Translations under genes and position numbers: made by a program
Assembly (NCBI RefSeq): GCF_024396695.1
Contig: NZ_CP094359.1
Location: forward strand, 1,426,001 to 1,490,000
Source: Acidithiobacillus sp. YTS05
GTDB lineage: Bacteria > Pseudomonadota > Gammaproteobacteria > Acidithiobacillales > Acidithiobacillaceae
Length of the DNA: 64,000 bases
Reading direction: 5' to 3'
Shown: positions 47,710-57,200 of the stretch, in pieces
How positions within the stretch are numbered: the stretch's first letter is position 1
How the letters are laid out: each line of letters starts with the position of its first letter
The notes under the pieces: generated by a model
What the model was told of the DNA's origin: nothing
Databases searched by the model: none
Seen by the model: only the letters and a program-made list of their open reading frames with translations

Positions 47710-48564
47710 CTAGGCGGCGGCGTTCCTGGGCAGTACACCGGCCTTCTGCAGATAGACTGGCAAGACAGCCACCACGCGCATGCCCCGCTGTACATCGGGG
47801 TCTTTCAGCATGTGGTAGAGTCCGGAAATCCCGCCAGCTTTTCCCTGGGCTTCGTGTTCTGCGGCATCTTCCAGGGCCTTGGCCATCGCCTTACCGGAAT
47901 GCAGCAAGGTGCCAAGGCTGGTCATCAAGGGGCCTTTCTCCTGTTCCTGCATGAGCTGTCCGAGCAATGACTCCAACGGGATGGTCTCCGCCAGCAAGCC
48001 AATCTGGCGACTCAGGTCTGCCACCCGCTGCAGATTGCCGTCCTCCTGCAGCTGTCGCAGCACGCGCAGAGCGGCGACGATGCTCTCATCGGCACGCGTC
48101 TCTTCCCAGAGATCCCCCAGCTTCTTGAGTTGTGCTACCAGATCATTGCCGGCACCCGTCTGCAGGAACTCCTGGAACGCCTGCACCTTGGGCATCACAT
48201 CGCCAAGCGTTTGCATAGCCTGCACCAAAGTTGCCCAGGGAATGTCCCGTACTACGTCCAGAATCTGCGGGACAAAACCGCGGATCAACTCGACGTTGTC
48301 GCGCAGAAACTCGGCATTATCCGTTACCCACTGCAGCACCCCCGCGCGACGCAGCGCATACACAGAGGACAATAGTTCTTCGATGGAAGTCTCGAGTTCA
48401 TAGCGCTCGTTCCATTCTCCAAGCCGCAAGGCCATACCCAGCACAGCACTGCTTGCCGGGCTCCCGAGAAAAGACTCAGCGCCATTGATCATGCCTCCCA
48501 AGCGCGCTAGTCCTGCCCATTGCTCTGGGCTGAGACTGGGTGCCATATTCTGTTCCGTGGTCAT
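47710..48564 (-). CDS. DUF1641 protein, partner of the SQR-like flavoprotein
   Basis: A 284-residue, mostly helical protein without signal peptide or clear membrane helices. The central part (about 70-200) has the DUF1641-like pattern: helical pieces such as LYALRRAGVLQWV, DNVELIRGFVPQILDVVRDI and TLVQAMQTLGDVMPKVQAF. DUF1641 is known mainly as a neighbour of sulfide:quinone reductase-like or formate-dehydrogenase genes, with no defined activity. The ATG has AGGAG 6 bases upstream. It follows the flavoprotein gene by 59 bases that hold a strong hairpin, so its level may be set apart from it. A membrane or electron-acceptor docking role is speculation. Confidence 0.72.
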   Translation of the reverse strand: MTTEQNMAPSLSPEQWAGLARLGGMINGAESFLGSPASSAVLGMALRLGEWNERYELETSIEELLSSVYALRRAGVLQWVTDNAEFLRDNVELIRGFVPQILDVVRDIPWATLVQAMQTLGDVMPKVQAFQEFLQTGAGNDLVAQLKKLGDLWEETRADESIVAALRVLRQLQEDGNLQRVADLSRQIGLLAETIPLESLLGQLMQEQEKGPLMTSLGTLLHSGKAMAKALEDAAEHEAQGKAGGISGLYHMLKDPDVQRGMRVVAVLPVYLQKAGVLPRNAAA

Positions 48565-48592
48565 TCTGCTCTCCTTTTTTGTGTGAACAGGA

Positions 48593-48614
48593 CAGGGGGC
48601 TAAAGAGCCCCCTG
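48593..48614 (-). repeat. Intercistronic stem-loop between flavoprotein and DUF1641 genes
   Basis: A perfect 9-bp inverted repeat, CAGGGGGCT (48593-48601) and AGCCCCCTG (48606-48614), with a 4-base loop, 9 bases after the flavoprotein stop on the minus strand. The sequence after it (TCCTGTTC) is not a T-run, so partial termination or mRNA protection is more likely than full termination. Confidence 0.75.
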
Positions 48615-48623
48615 CATCTTGCT

Positions 48624-49910
48624 TCAGGCGGCGAACATCTTTTCCGCCAGGAGCTTGGAGGCATCGAGACCCCAATCCGGCATTTTACCGCGTGTCTTGA
48701 AGAAGAGATTTTTGTACTGCATCTTTAGCAAGAATGGGACATGACCCATTTTCAACACCTGATCGGGACCGCCAAACCAGCTGTTCGAGCGAATATAGAA
48801 CGCCTGATTCGCGCCCATGTCACCAATGCAGTACACCACTGGCTCGAGCTCTTTATCGGCTTCCGCAGCACTCATGCGGCCAAGGTCCTTGGCGATTTGC
48901 TTGGCGACAATTTCCCCCTCCGCATGACCGATTCCGCCCAGTTTGGGGACGGTGATCGCTGCCGCATCACCGGCGGCGAAGACATTCGGATATTTGGGAT
49001 TGCGCATGGTGGTGTCGGTAACCACAAAACCCTCACTGTCAGAGATCGGCAACCCTTTGAGGAAGTCGTGGGGAACCCAATCGGGAAAGATGATTTTCAG
49101 TTCCGCCTCGATGTTCTGGCCGCCCGCCAATTCCACACCATCTTTGGTGATCCGGGTGATGTCCTTACCGTTGTTGACATAGTTAAAACCCATGCCAGAG
49201 GCAATTTTCAGCAAGTTGCCAACCACCTGCTCGCCGGCGTCCTCGGCAATTAGGCCTGCAGGAGTGAACACGGTGACCTTCTCGGGACCACCCATGCCAT
49301 GTTCCTTGAGCCAAGTAGCCGTTGCCAACATGGTTTCCACTGGTGGGCCTTCGCAAGCGGCTTCGGCACTGGGGAAGGCATGACCACCATAGAGTTTGAT
49401 GTCCTTTGTACCATCCCCCTGATGGAAGCGCGCCGAGCCGATGGCCACCGGTCCGCCCTTATAATCGTTATGCAGATAGCGGCGCAATTTGTTGCCATAA
49501 TAAAAATCGGTGCAGGTATGACCATGCTCGGCAAAACCTTCGATCTTGTCGAAGGCCAGACGATTGCCCACGGCGACGACAACATAATCGTAGTGGAGAG
49601 ACTCGCTGGCCGCTCCAGGCCGTTCATTGGGCACAAAGTCCACCCGCTTGGCATCCACATCCAGCGCTTTCACTTCACCCTGGATGAAATCGATGTCATC
49701 TTCCGCCAGCGTGCTGCGTAAATCCATGGACAAGGTCTTGCTCGGGTCCCGATCCTCATAGACTTCCGCTGGAATATTCGGAACGAAGAGCAGATAATCT
49801 TTGCGGTCCAGTACGGTGATGCGCACCGTGTCGCCACAGTATTGCCGGATCTTTTGCGCAGAACCAAGACCAGCAAAGTTACCTCCCAACACAACGATAT
49901 GCGGTTTCAT
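48624..49910 (-). CDS. Sulfide:quinone reductase-like FAD oxidoreductase
   Basis: A 428-residue flavoprotein of the SQR/NDH-2 superfamily with the FAD fold IVVLGGNFAGLGSAQ (residues 5-19), the second nucleotide motif near 108-115 (DYVVVAVGN) and PNVFAAGDAAAI (308-319). Cysteines 133 (HTCTDF), 186 (AACEG) and 361 (VVYCIG) occur at spacings like the three redox cysteines of A. ferrooxidans SQR (128, 160, 356), and 133 and 361 align with two of them. Hence oxidation of sulfide to polysulfide with quinone as acceptor is likely, though not proven. The C-terminal part (VLKMGHVPFLLKMQYKNLFFKTRG) is amphipathic and may bind the membrane. A DUF1641 gene follows; the upstream region has a plausible promoter. 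Confidence 0.82.
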   Translation of the reverse strand: MKPHIVVLGGNFAGLGSAQKIRQYCGDTVRITVLDRKDYLLFVPNIPAEVYEDRDPSKTLSMDLRSTLAEDDIDFIQGEVKALDVDAKRVDFVPNERPGAASESLHYDYVVVAVGNRLAFDKIEGFAEHGHTCTDFYYGNKLRRYLHNDYKGGPVAIGSARFHQGDGTKDIKLYGGHAFPSAEAACEGPPVETMLATATWLKEHGMGGPEKVTVFTPAGLIAEDAGEQVVGNLLKIASGMGFNYVNNGKDITRITKDGVELAGGQNIEAELKIIFPDWVPHDFLKGLPISDSEGFVVTDTTMRNPKYPNVFAAGDAAAITVPKLGGIGHAEGEIVAKQIAKDLGRMSAAEADKELEPVVYCIGDMGANQAFYIRSNSWFGGPDQVLKMGHVPFLLKMQYKNLFFKTRGKMPDWGLDASKLLAEKMFAA

Positions 49911-49956
49911 TCGTTACACTCCTCCGTTTTCATCGGAAAAAACGATCTACCTTTTG

Positions 49957-49986
49957 AGTATAGTTCAGAAATTTCGTTGGTGTCGG
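49957..49986 (-). promoter_or_regulatory. Candidate promoter of the SQR-like/DUF1641 unit
   Basis: On the minus strand CCGACA (49986-49981) and TATACT (49962-49957) with an 18-base spacer, 46 bases before the ATG, in an AT-rich stretch. Confidence 0.4.
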
Positions 49987-50026
49987 AGAAACAAAGTACA
50001 AATAATAATGAGTTATCGTTATATGC

Positions 50027-51028
50027 TTATCTTTTCTTCCACAAGAGCAGTTTTTCTGCGGGAAGCTGCAGATACAGCGTCCGCGGCGGGTCGCTGCGAT
50101 CCTGGGCAAGGAAACGACCACGCAGAGAAAAGGGCGCCGCCGTTACAAAACGCTGCCAGAGTGGCTGTCGGTGCCACTCCACTGCTTCGCTGACGATCAG
50201 GTTTTCGGCGTCCGTATCTTTGGCATGCCGCAGCAGGACGTGCTCGGCACGGATGCCAAGGATCACCTCCTCCCCCGGAGAATGATCCGCCATACCCGTT
50301 GCCCGTAAGCGCCGCGAATGTATGCGGACCAGATATTCCTGCTGGGAGAGCTTTTCTTCGATCCTGCCGGTGAAGAAGTTTTCCATCCCGAGCATTTGTG
50401 CAGCCTGCGGATTCGGTGGACGGGCGAAAATTTCGGCGGGCTCCCCGACGGCCTGGATTCCTCCCTCCTGCAAAATGGCCATGCGTTGCGCTGCTGCACA
50501 AATGCTTACATCGTGAGTAACTACGAGTAGTGGGATGGAAAAAATGGCGGATTCCTCGCTAAGGGCAGCGATGATTTCGTCGCGAGTCTGTGGATCCAAT
50601 GCCGATGTCGGCTCATCCAGCAATAATAGCTTCGGTTTGCGGGCAATAGCCCGCAACAGGGCGACGCGTTGCTGCTGGCCACCGGAGAGAGCCGCGGGAT
50701 ATTGCTCGGCGAAGCGCGCCATGCCAATCCGCTCGAGCAACTCCAGTGCCGCCTGACGCCGATCACCGCCGCGCATGGGGAAGGCGATGTTCTGCCAGAC
50801 CCGGAGGTGGGGAAACAGGCGGTATCCTTGCGGCAAGTATCCCAGCGGACGCTGTTCCGTGGGCAGATGGCCCCAGGGCTCCACCCGTGCCGGCAGGAGC
50901 CCGAGCAGGGCACGCAAAAAGGTCGTTTTGCCTTCGCCGGAGCGCCCGAGGAGCACGGAAAGGCCCTCCACCTCCAGGGAGATGTCGAGGGCAACGGGGG
51001 TATCCATTTGACAGCGCAGGGCCAGCAT
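50027..51028 (-). CDS. modC: Molybdate ABC transporter ATP-binding protein
   Basis: A 333-residue ABC ATPase. Walker A is GRSGEGKTT (about 29-37), the signature is ALSGGQQQR, Walker B is LLLLDEPTSALD, and the H-loop is VVTHD. The C-terminal third is a TOBE-like regulatory domain (EEVILGIRAEHVLLR), typical for ModC and related importers. The ATG abuts the modB stop without overlap. Molybdate is inferred from the ModB neighbour and the ModE-type operator; sulfate or tungstate are alternatives for this subfamily. Confidence 0.88.
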   Translation of the reverse strand: MLALRCQMDTPVALDISLEVEGLSVLLGRSGEGKTTFLRALLGLLPARVEPWGHLPTEQRPLGYLPQGYRLFPHLRVWQNIAFPMRGGDRRQAALELLERIGMARFAEQYPAALSGGQQQRVALLRAIARKPKLLLLDEPTSALDPQTRDEIIAALSEESAIFSIPLLVVTHDVSICAAAQRMAILQEGGIQAVGEPAEIFARPPNPQAAQMLGMENFFTGRIEEKLSQQEYLVRIHSRRLRATGMADHSPGEEVILGIRAEHVLLRHAKDTDAENLIVSEAVEWHRQPLWQRFVTAAPFSLRGRFLAQDRSDPPRTLYLQLPAEKLLLWKKR

Positions 51029-51817
51029 TTAGAGCGGGACCTGCCGGCGGCTGCGTAAACGAATCCATAGGGGCAGGGGAATTGCCACGAGAAAGAACAC
51101 CCAAAGCAAGGGATAGACGGCGCTCAGACCAATGTCTTCCAGATTTTGGTAGATCTTCACCGGAATCCCCATGGGGTAGTAGGCAACGATCAGCACCACG
51201 CCAAATTCACCCATCGCTCGTACCCAGGCCAGGGCTATTGCTGCAGTCAAGCCGTTACGAGCCATCGGTAGCGTAACCAGCCAGAAAGTCTCCAAGGAAG
51301 ATTTCCCCAAGGTATGGCTGATTTCTTCGAGATCCGTGGGAACGCCTTCGAAGGCAGCACGTGCCGAGAGGACATAATACGGCATAGCGGCATAGACCTG
51401 GGCCATGATGAAGGCTGGTGCGGTATTGACCAGTCGCAGTCCCCAATGCGAGAGAAATTCTCCTGCGCTGGCATAGGGGCCGAAAAAAGAGGCCAGGAGA
51501 ATGCCGAGCGCCAGGGGTGGGGTGAGCAGCGGCAGGAGGATCAAGGCGTCGACGATGGGGCTCCAGCGATATCGGCGGCGCGCCATCCACCAGGCGAGGG
51601 GCGTGCCAAGCAGTACGCAGAGGAGCAAAGCGGTGCCGCTATACACCAAAGAAGTGCGGATGGCGTGCAGATCGTTGGGAGCAAACTCCAGGTGCTGCCA
51701 GTCCAAGCCGAAGAACATCTCGGAGAAAGGAGCGATCAGGATGGCCAGGATCGCCAGGGAAAACAGCAGTAGGGGCGCCTCAAGGGAAAGGCTACGCGAC
51801 GATCCGATTCGCTTCAT
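51029..51817 (-). CDS. modB: Molybdate ABC transporter permease
   Basis: A 262-residue permease with six predicted helices and the EAA loop DLEEISHTLGKSSLETFWLVTLPMARNGL. The segment ALAWVRAMGEFGVVLIVAYYPMG is typical of molybdate/tungstate permeases. modC follows immediately. The promoter region contains a perfect palindrome resembling a ModE operator 13 bases before the ATG. No periplasmic modA is found beside it: the gene upstream is tilS, so the binding protein must be encoded elsewhere. Confidence 0.9.
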   Translation of the reverse strand: MKRIGSSRSLSLEAPLLLFSLAILAILIAPFSEMFFGLDWQHLEFAPNDLHAIRTSLVYSGTALLLCVLLGTPLAWWMARRRYRWSPIVDALILLPLLTPPLALGILLASFFGPYASAGEFLSHWGLRLVNTAPAFIMAQVYAAMPYYVLSARAAFEGVPTDLEEISHTLGKSSLETFWLVTLPMARNGLTAAIALAWVRAMGEFGVVLIVAYYPMGIPVKIYQNLEDIGLSAVYPLLWVFFLVAIPLPLWIRLRSRRQVPL

Positions 51818-51829
51818 TGACAGAGTAAC

Positions 51830-51851
51830 GCTATATTTTCATACATATAGC
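51830..51851 (-). promoter_or_regulatory. ModE-type operator upstream of modBC
   Basis: A perfect inverted repeat GCTATAT (51830-51836) and ATATAGC (51845-51851) with an 8-base centre, 12 bases before the modB ATG. The outer bases give CGCTATAT on one side, matching the ModE consensus half-site (ATCGCTATATA). ModE with bound molybdate would repress modBC from here. Confidence 0.7.
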
Positions 51852-51949
51852 CATTATTTCCGAAAAAGCGGACAGGTGTCCAGTCCGGAAAGCGCTCTAC
51901 GATAACGCCCGGATCTCTTGCGCAGCATGTCCCCTGGATCGCTACCCCG

Positions 51950-53317
51950 TCATGAATTCGCCGTTGTGCGGATAAGGTCCACCCAAAGGACTTCTTTTTC
52001 CGGCAGCGCCGGTTTGCGCAGGTAAAAGTCGGGAATCCAAAGGATTTCCTCTGTGTCTGTCCACAGAATGGGCACGTCGTCGCGCAGGAATGGGGGAATG
52101 CCAAGTTCCAGAAGGAATTTCTTCAGAGGACGTTGATGGCCGCTGACATTCCGATAGCGTGCGCCAGCTCGCCGCTTGCTCCAGCGTAGCGTGCGTCCCT
52201 GCAATTCTGTCCCACCGACAATGACGGCGCCTTCACTGAGTCCTGGCGCTGGTCCTGTTGCCTGTCCCCAGCACCAGCGAAATCCAGCGCCCCGTCCGCA
52301 CGGGGCGTGCGGTCTCCACTCCTGGGCAGGAATTGTATGGCGGGGACCATTTTGCCATAGCTGGACCCGCTGTCCCTGACGCCAAGCGCGCAGATCCGCC
52401 AGTTCCACCCGCCTGCCGCCCTGGGACGGGCCAAACAGCTGCCGGAGTCGCTCCAGGGACTGCCGGTCCGGGACATTCGCCCCCAGGTCGCGGAGCCAGC
52501 GCCGCAAAAAGACTCGCTGCAAGGCTGGTGCCCACTCTTTTACAAAGTCTACGGACAAGACTCGACCAACCGCGCCGCCGAGCCAACAGCGCATGGCCTG
52601 CTGGGCGTACCAGGCGTCTTCCACGGCCAGCTGGTCGGCGATGTTTGCAGCGCTACGGGCGATACTCGCCGACGCCTGCGGCCAGCCGAGCTCGTGGAAC
52701 AGTGGCCATATCCTCTGGCGCAGACGCGCCCGGGCGTAGCGCAAGTCGCTGTTGGCGGGGTCTTCCAGCCAGCGGATACCCTGCTGACGCAGATACTGGC
52801 GAAGCGCCGCCCGTGTCAGCTCCAAAAAGGGTCTCCCGAGAGTACCTGCCCCCAGACGACGCCGCTCCGGCATGGCCGCCAGGCCGTCGCTTCCGGCACC
52901 GCGCAAGAGCTGCAGCACCAGAGTCTCCGCCTGATCATCCCGATGCTGAGCGCTCAATATCCAGTCTCCTTCCTGCAACTGGCCGGCAAAGAGGGCGTAG
53001 CGACCGCGGCGGGCGCGATCCTCGGGTCCCTCCCCCTTCTGCTCGGCCGGCAGATCGAGGAGCCGGCAGGGATAACCATAACCAGCCGCGAGTGTCGCCA
53101 CGTGCTCCGCCCAGCGCGCGCTGTCTGGGTGCCAATGGTGGTTGACGTGGAGAACTTCAACGCGCAACGCAAGCGCGTGGGCGGCATGCAGTAGGGCGGT
53201 GGAATCGACGCCACCACTACAGGCCAGAAAAAAGGGTTGCTCCGGGGACAGCTGCCAGTCGGAAAAAAGTTTCTGCCGTAGTTTTTCCTCGGGCTCAGGC
53301 AGCGCCAACGACACCAT
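51950..53317 (-). CDS. tilS: tRNA(Ile)-lysidine synthase
   Basis: TilS modifies cytidine 34 of the minor tRNAIle (CAU) to lysidine. The 455-residue protein has the PP-loop [15 protein letters not shown] (about 32-46), [37 protein letters not shown], and the C-terminal TilS domain with [22 protein letters not shown]. The ATG at 53317 lies inside the end of accA (23-base overlap). It is the last gene of the lipid A/dnaE/accA unit; the 132 bases between it and modB carry the ModE operator. Confidence 0.96.
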   Translation of the reverse strand: MVSLALPEPEEKLRQKLFSDWQLSPEQPFFLACSGGVDSTALLHAAHALALRVEVLHVNHHWHPDSARWAEHVATLAAGYGYPCRLLDLPAEQKGEGPEDRARRGRYALFAGQLQEGDWILSAQHRDDQAETLVLQLLRGAGSDGLAAMPERRRLGAGTLGRPFLELTRAALRQYLRQQGIRWLEDPANSDLRYARARLRQRIWPLFHELGWPQASASIARSAANIADQLAVEDAWYAQQAMRCWLGGAVGRVLSVDFVKEWAPALQRVFLRRWLRDLGANVPDRQSLERLRQLFGPSQGGRRVELADLRAWRQGQRVQLWQNGPRHTIPAQEWRPHAPCGRGAGFRWCWGQATGPAPGLSEGAVIVGGTELQGRTLRWSKRRAGARYRNVSGHQRPLKKFLLELGIPPFLRDDVPILWTDTEEILWIPDFYLRKPALPEKEVLWVDLIRTTANS

Positions 53318-54245
53318 AGTGCATCAGACGTTCGTAGCGATGGCTGAGGAGCCGCGCCGTTTCCATCCCCTGCAATTCCTGGAGGTGGCGCGCCAGGCTC
53401 GCAGCGATGTTCTCATACACGAGTTGGACATTGCGGTGGGCGCCACCGAGGGGTTCGTCGATCACCTCATCGACCAGTCCGAGGGACTGCAGGCGACGGG
53501 CAGTGATGCCCAGGGTTTCCGCCGCTTCTGCAGCCTTGGCAGCGTCTTTCCATAAAATCGAGGCGCAGCCCTCCGGCGAAATGACCGAGTAGACGCTATA
53601 TTCGAGCATCAGTAGGCGGTCACCAACGCCGATGGCAAGGGCCCCGCCCGACCCTCCTTCGCCGATGACCAGAGAGATGATGGGCACCGCGAGGTCGGAC
53701 ATGACTGCCAGATTGCGGGCGATGGCTTCACTCTGGCCGCGTTCTTCGGCACCGATACCGGGATAGGCGCCAGGGGTGTCGATAAAGGTGAGTACAGGCA
53801 GGCGAAAGCGCTCCGCCAAGCGCATCAGACGCAGGGCCTTGCGATAGCCCTCGGGACGCGGCATACCGAAATTGCGCTGGATCTTTTCCTTGGTATCCCG
53901 CCCCTTCTGTTGCCCAATCCAGAGGATGGCCTGCCCCTGAAAGCGGGCAAGCCCGCCAACGATGGCAGCATCATCGGCATAGGCGCGATCGCCAGCGAGC
54001 ACTTCTACGTCGGTAAACAGCGCATGCACATAGTCCAGGGTATAGGGGCGCTGCGGATGACGCGCTACCTGTACGGTCTGCCAGGCCGTCAATTTGCTGT
54101 AGAGCCGTTGCAACTCCTTGCGCGCCTTGTTTTCCAGACGCTTGATATCCTCCTGAATACCCGGCTGATTGAGCTCCTTGAGCTCCTCTACCTTGCCTTC
54201 GAGTTCGGCGATGGGTTGTTCAAAGTCGAGATATTGCAGTTTCAC
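53295..54245 (-). CDS. accA: Acetyl-CoA carboxylase carboxyltransferase subunit alpha
   Basis: A 316-residue subunit that with AccD transfers carboxyl from biotin to acetyl-CoA in fatty acid synthesis. It begins [20 protein letters not shown], and has [21 protein letters not shown], [26 protein letters not shown] and [17 protein letters not shown] motifs, with [15 protein letters not shown]. It lies between dnaE and tilS as in many gammaproteobacteria. Confidence 0.97.
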   Translation of the reverse strand: MKLQYLDFEQPIAELEGKVEELKELNQPGIQEDIKRLENKARKELQRLYSKLTAWQTVQVARHPQRPYTLDYVHALFTDVEVLAGDRAYADDAAIVGGLARFQGQAILWIGQQKGRDTKEKIQRNFGMPRPEGYRKALRLMRLAERFRLPVLTFIDTPGAYPGIGAEERGQSEAIARNLAVMSDLAVPIISLVIGEGGSGGALAIGVGDRLLMLEYSVYSVISPEGCASILWKDAAKAAEAAETLGITARRLQSLGLVDEVIDEPLGGAHRNVQLVYENIAASLARHLQELQGMETARLLSHRYERLMHYGVVGAA

Positions 54246-54257
54246 CCGTTCTCCTTG

Positions 54258-57200
54258 TCAGGCTGAGCGCTGGCGCCGCTGTCGCTCGTCGCGCAGAGAG
54301 ACAACATTGGCTAGCAGATTCATTGGCGGGCCATATTGCCACTCTTGCCGATCGCGGTCGAGCAGGGCATCGAGTGCGGCGCGAAATTCGCTGCTGGCAG
54401 AGATTCCTTGCGGGCAATCGAGAATGGCCCGCGCCTGCCCATCGGCAACGGTCAGTGCGATGCGCACCAGGCAGTCGCCGGGATGCGCTAGCAGCAATTC
54501 TTGCAGTTGCGCAATGTTGAGTGGCGACGCGTCGATGTGCAATACCAGGAGGCGTGCCAAGGCAAGCTGAGCTTCTTCCCAGCGCAGCAGGCGCTGGGCG
54601 GTCAGTCGCAGGCCTCCTGAGTAGCTGTCTTCGCTGGCCTCCGCCAAAAGCAGCAACGGCTCATCGTCGGCAATCTGGCCATTGAACTGCCGCCAGGTTT
54701 CCGCAAATACCACCGCCTCGGCGCGCCCGCTTTCGTCTTCCAGGGTGAGAAAGAGCATGCGATCACCGCGCTTGGTGCGCATGTTGCGCCGGGACACCGG
54801 CATACCCGCAACGAAGACCGGCTCGCCAATGACAATCCGACCGATCTCCTGCACGCCAAGCGCCTGCAAGTCGGTGCGGACGACCCGCAGCGGATGATCA
54901 CTCAGATAGAAGCCGAGGACCTCCCGTTCGCCGGCCAGATGATCGCGATCATCGATCTCTACGGATACCAATGCCGGACTCGCTCGCTGCCCCTGACTTT
55001 CACTATCGAAAAGGCTGCATTGCGCGCTGGCTTCCTGACGCTGCTGCTGTTGCGCCGCCTCGAGAAAGCGGTCCAGAGAGGCCAGCAATTGCGCCCGTGG
55101 CACGCCAAAGGCATCCAAAGCTCCGGCCTTGATCAAGGCCTCGAGACTACGGCGATTGACCCGCTGCCCATCGAGACGGCACAAAAAATCATAGAAATCC
55201 TGAAACTCCCCTGCCTCGCGGCGCGCCTCGACAATGGCCTCCACGGCGCCCCGACCCAAGCCCTTGATGGCCCCCAGACCATAGCGCAACCCGTCGCCCT
55301 CGGGTCGAAATGCGAGCTCACTGCGTTGTATGCAGGGTGGCAAGATGCTCATCCCCATCCGCCCGCATTCGCTGATCATTGCCACCACCTTGTCGGTATG
55401 ATCCATGTCGGCGGTCAATACGGCGGCCATGAAGTGACGCGGATAATGGGCCTTCAGATAAGCGGTCTGGTAGGAAACCAGGGCATAGGCGGCCGAGTGC
55501 GACTTGTTGAAGCCATACTCAGCGAACTTTTCCATCAGATCGAAGATTGCGGTCGCCTGATGCACATCGATGCCATTTTTCGCCGCTCCCGCCAGAAAGA
55601 TTTCGCGCTGCTTGGCCATTTCTTCCGGCTTCTTTTTGCCCATGGCGCGGCGCAGCAGATCCGCACCACCGAGGGAATAGTTCGCCAGTACCTGGGCGCA
55701 CTGCATCACCTGTTCCTGATACACGATTACCCCATAGGTTTCCTTGAGGATCGGCTCGAGCAGTGGATGCGGATAGACAACCTTGGCCTTGCCGTGTTTA
55801 CGCGCGATGAAGTCATCGACCATGCCGGATTGCAAGGGTCCGGGCCGGAACAGGGCCACCAGCGCGACGATATCCTCGAAATTGTCGGGTTGCAGGCGGC
55901 GGATCAGATCACGCATGCCCGAGGATTCGAGCTGAAACACCGCCACCGTATCAGTGGATTTGAGTTGGGTGAAGGTGGCGGCATCATCGAGGGGCAGCTT
56001 GGCAATATCCAGGGGTTCCTGCCCTGCCGCCCTGCGCTCGGCGTTGATACCGCGCAGGGCAATGTCGATGATGGTCAGGGTCCGCAGCCCCAGAAAGTCG
56101 AACTTCACCAGCCCCATTTTCTCGACATCGTCCTTGTCCAGCTGAGTGACGTTGCCACCGCCCTCCGAGCCGTCGGTAAACAGTGGCAGTCGGTCAGCCA
56201 GGGGTTCGGGGGAGATCACCACGCCACCGGCATGGGTGGAGGCATGGCGCGGCAGTCCCTCCAGGCGCAGGGCGATGTCCAGCAGCTCGCGCACATCGTC
56301 TTCTTCCTGCTGCCGACGTCGCAATTCTTCGGACTCTTCCAGCGCCTTGGCCAGGGTCATACCGAGATCGCCGGGCACCAGCTTGGCGAGCTGGTCGACA
56401 AAACCATAGGGCAGATTGAGCACCCGGCCCACGTCGCGTACCACCGCCCGCGCCTTCATGGTACCGAAGGTGATGATCTGCCCTACCCGGTCACGGCCAT
56501 ATTTTTCGGCAACGTACTGGATGACACGGTCGCGCTGGTCCATGCAGAAATCGACGTCAAAATCGGGCATGGAGACCCGTTCCGGGTTGAGAAAGCGCTC
56601 GAACAGGAGGGCATTGGCAATGGGATCAAGATCGGTGATCCGCAAGGCATAGGCGACCAGGGAGCCGGCTCCGGAGCCACGTCCGGGACCCACGGGAACG
56701 CCGTGATCCTTGGCCCACTGGATGAAGTCGGCAACAATGAGAAAATAGCCGGGGAAGCCCATCTGCAGGATGACATCGACCTCGCGCAACAGCCGCTCGC
56801 GATAGGGCAAGGCCTCCGCATCAGGGATACCCAGGCCCTGCAAGCGCTCTGCCAGCCCCTGCTCTGCCGCCTTGCGGAAGTAGACCTCGATGGGACTGCC
56901 ATCGGGAGTGGGAAAATCCGGCAGGGTATATTGGCCTAGGGTCAGGGTCAGATTGCAACGCTGGGCAATTTCTACCGTATTGGCGCAGGCCTCAGGGAGG
57001 TCGGCAAAGCGTGCCAGCATCTCCGCGGCGCTGGGCAGGCGATGCTCCGGCGTAAAGCGGCGGGGGCGACGCTCATCGGCGAGGGTGTATCCAGCGGCGA
57101 TACACTGCCGAGCGTCGAAGGCGGGGAAGTCTTCGGCGTCGAGAAAATGGGCGTTATTGCTGGCAACCAGCGGCAAGTCCAGTTCCAGGGCCAGGGCCAC

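Noticed and set aside
50008..50027. ModE-like half-site (ATATAACGAT on the minus strand) between modC and the SQR-like gene
   Set aside because: No second half-site at the right distance, unlike the palindrome at 51830-51851.
51814..52104. Small Cys-rich leftward frame resembling a zinc ribbon before modB
   Set aside because: It overlaps tilS in another frame over about half its length and would cover the ModE-like palindrome; the cysteine pairs arise from the tilS sequence.
54894..56939. 681-codon open frame on the plus strand
   Set aside because: It lies wholly antisense to dnaE, whose motifs are complete. The frame is open because of GC-rich third positions and its translation has no recognisable domain.
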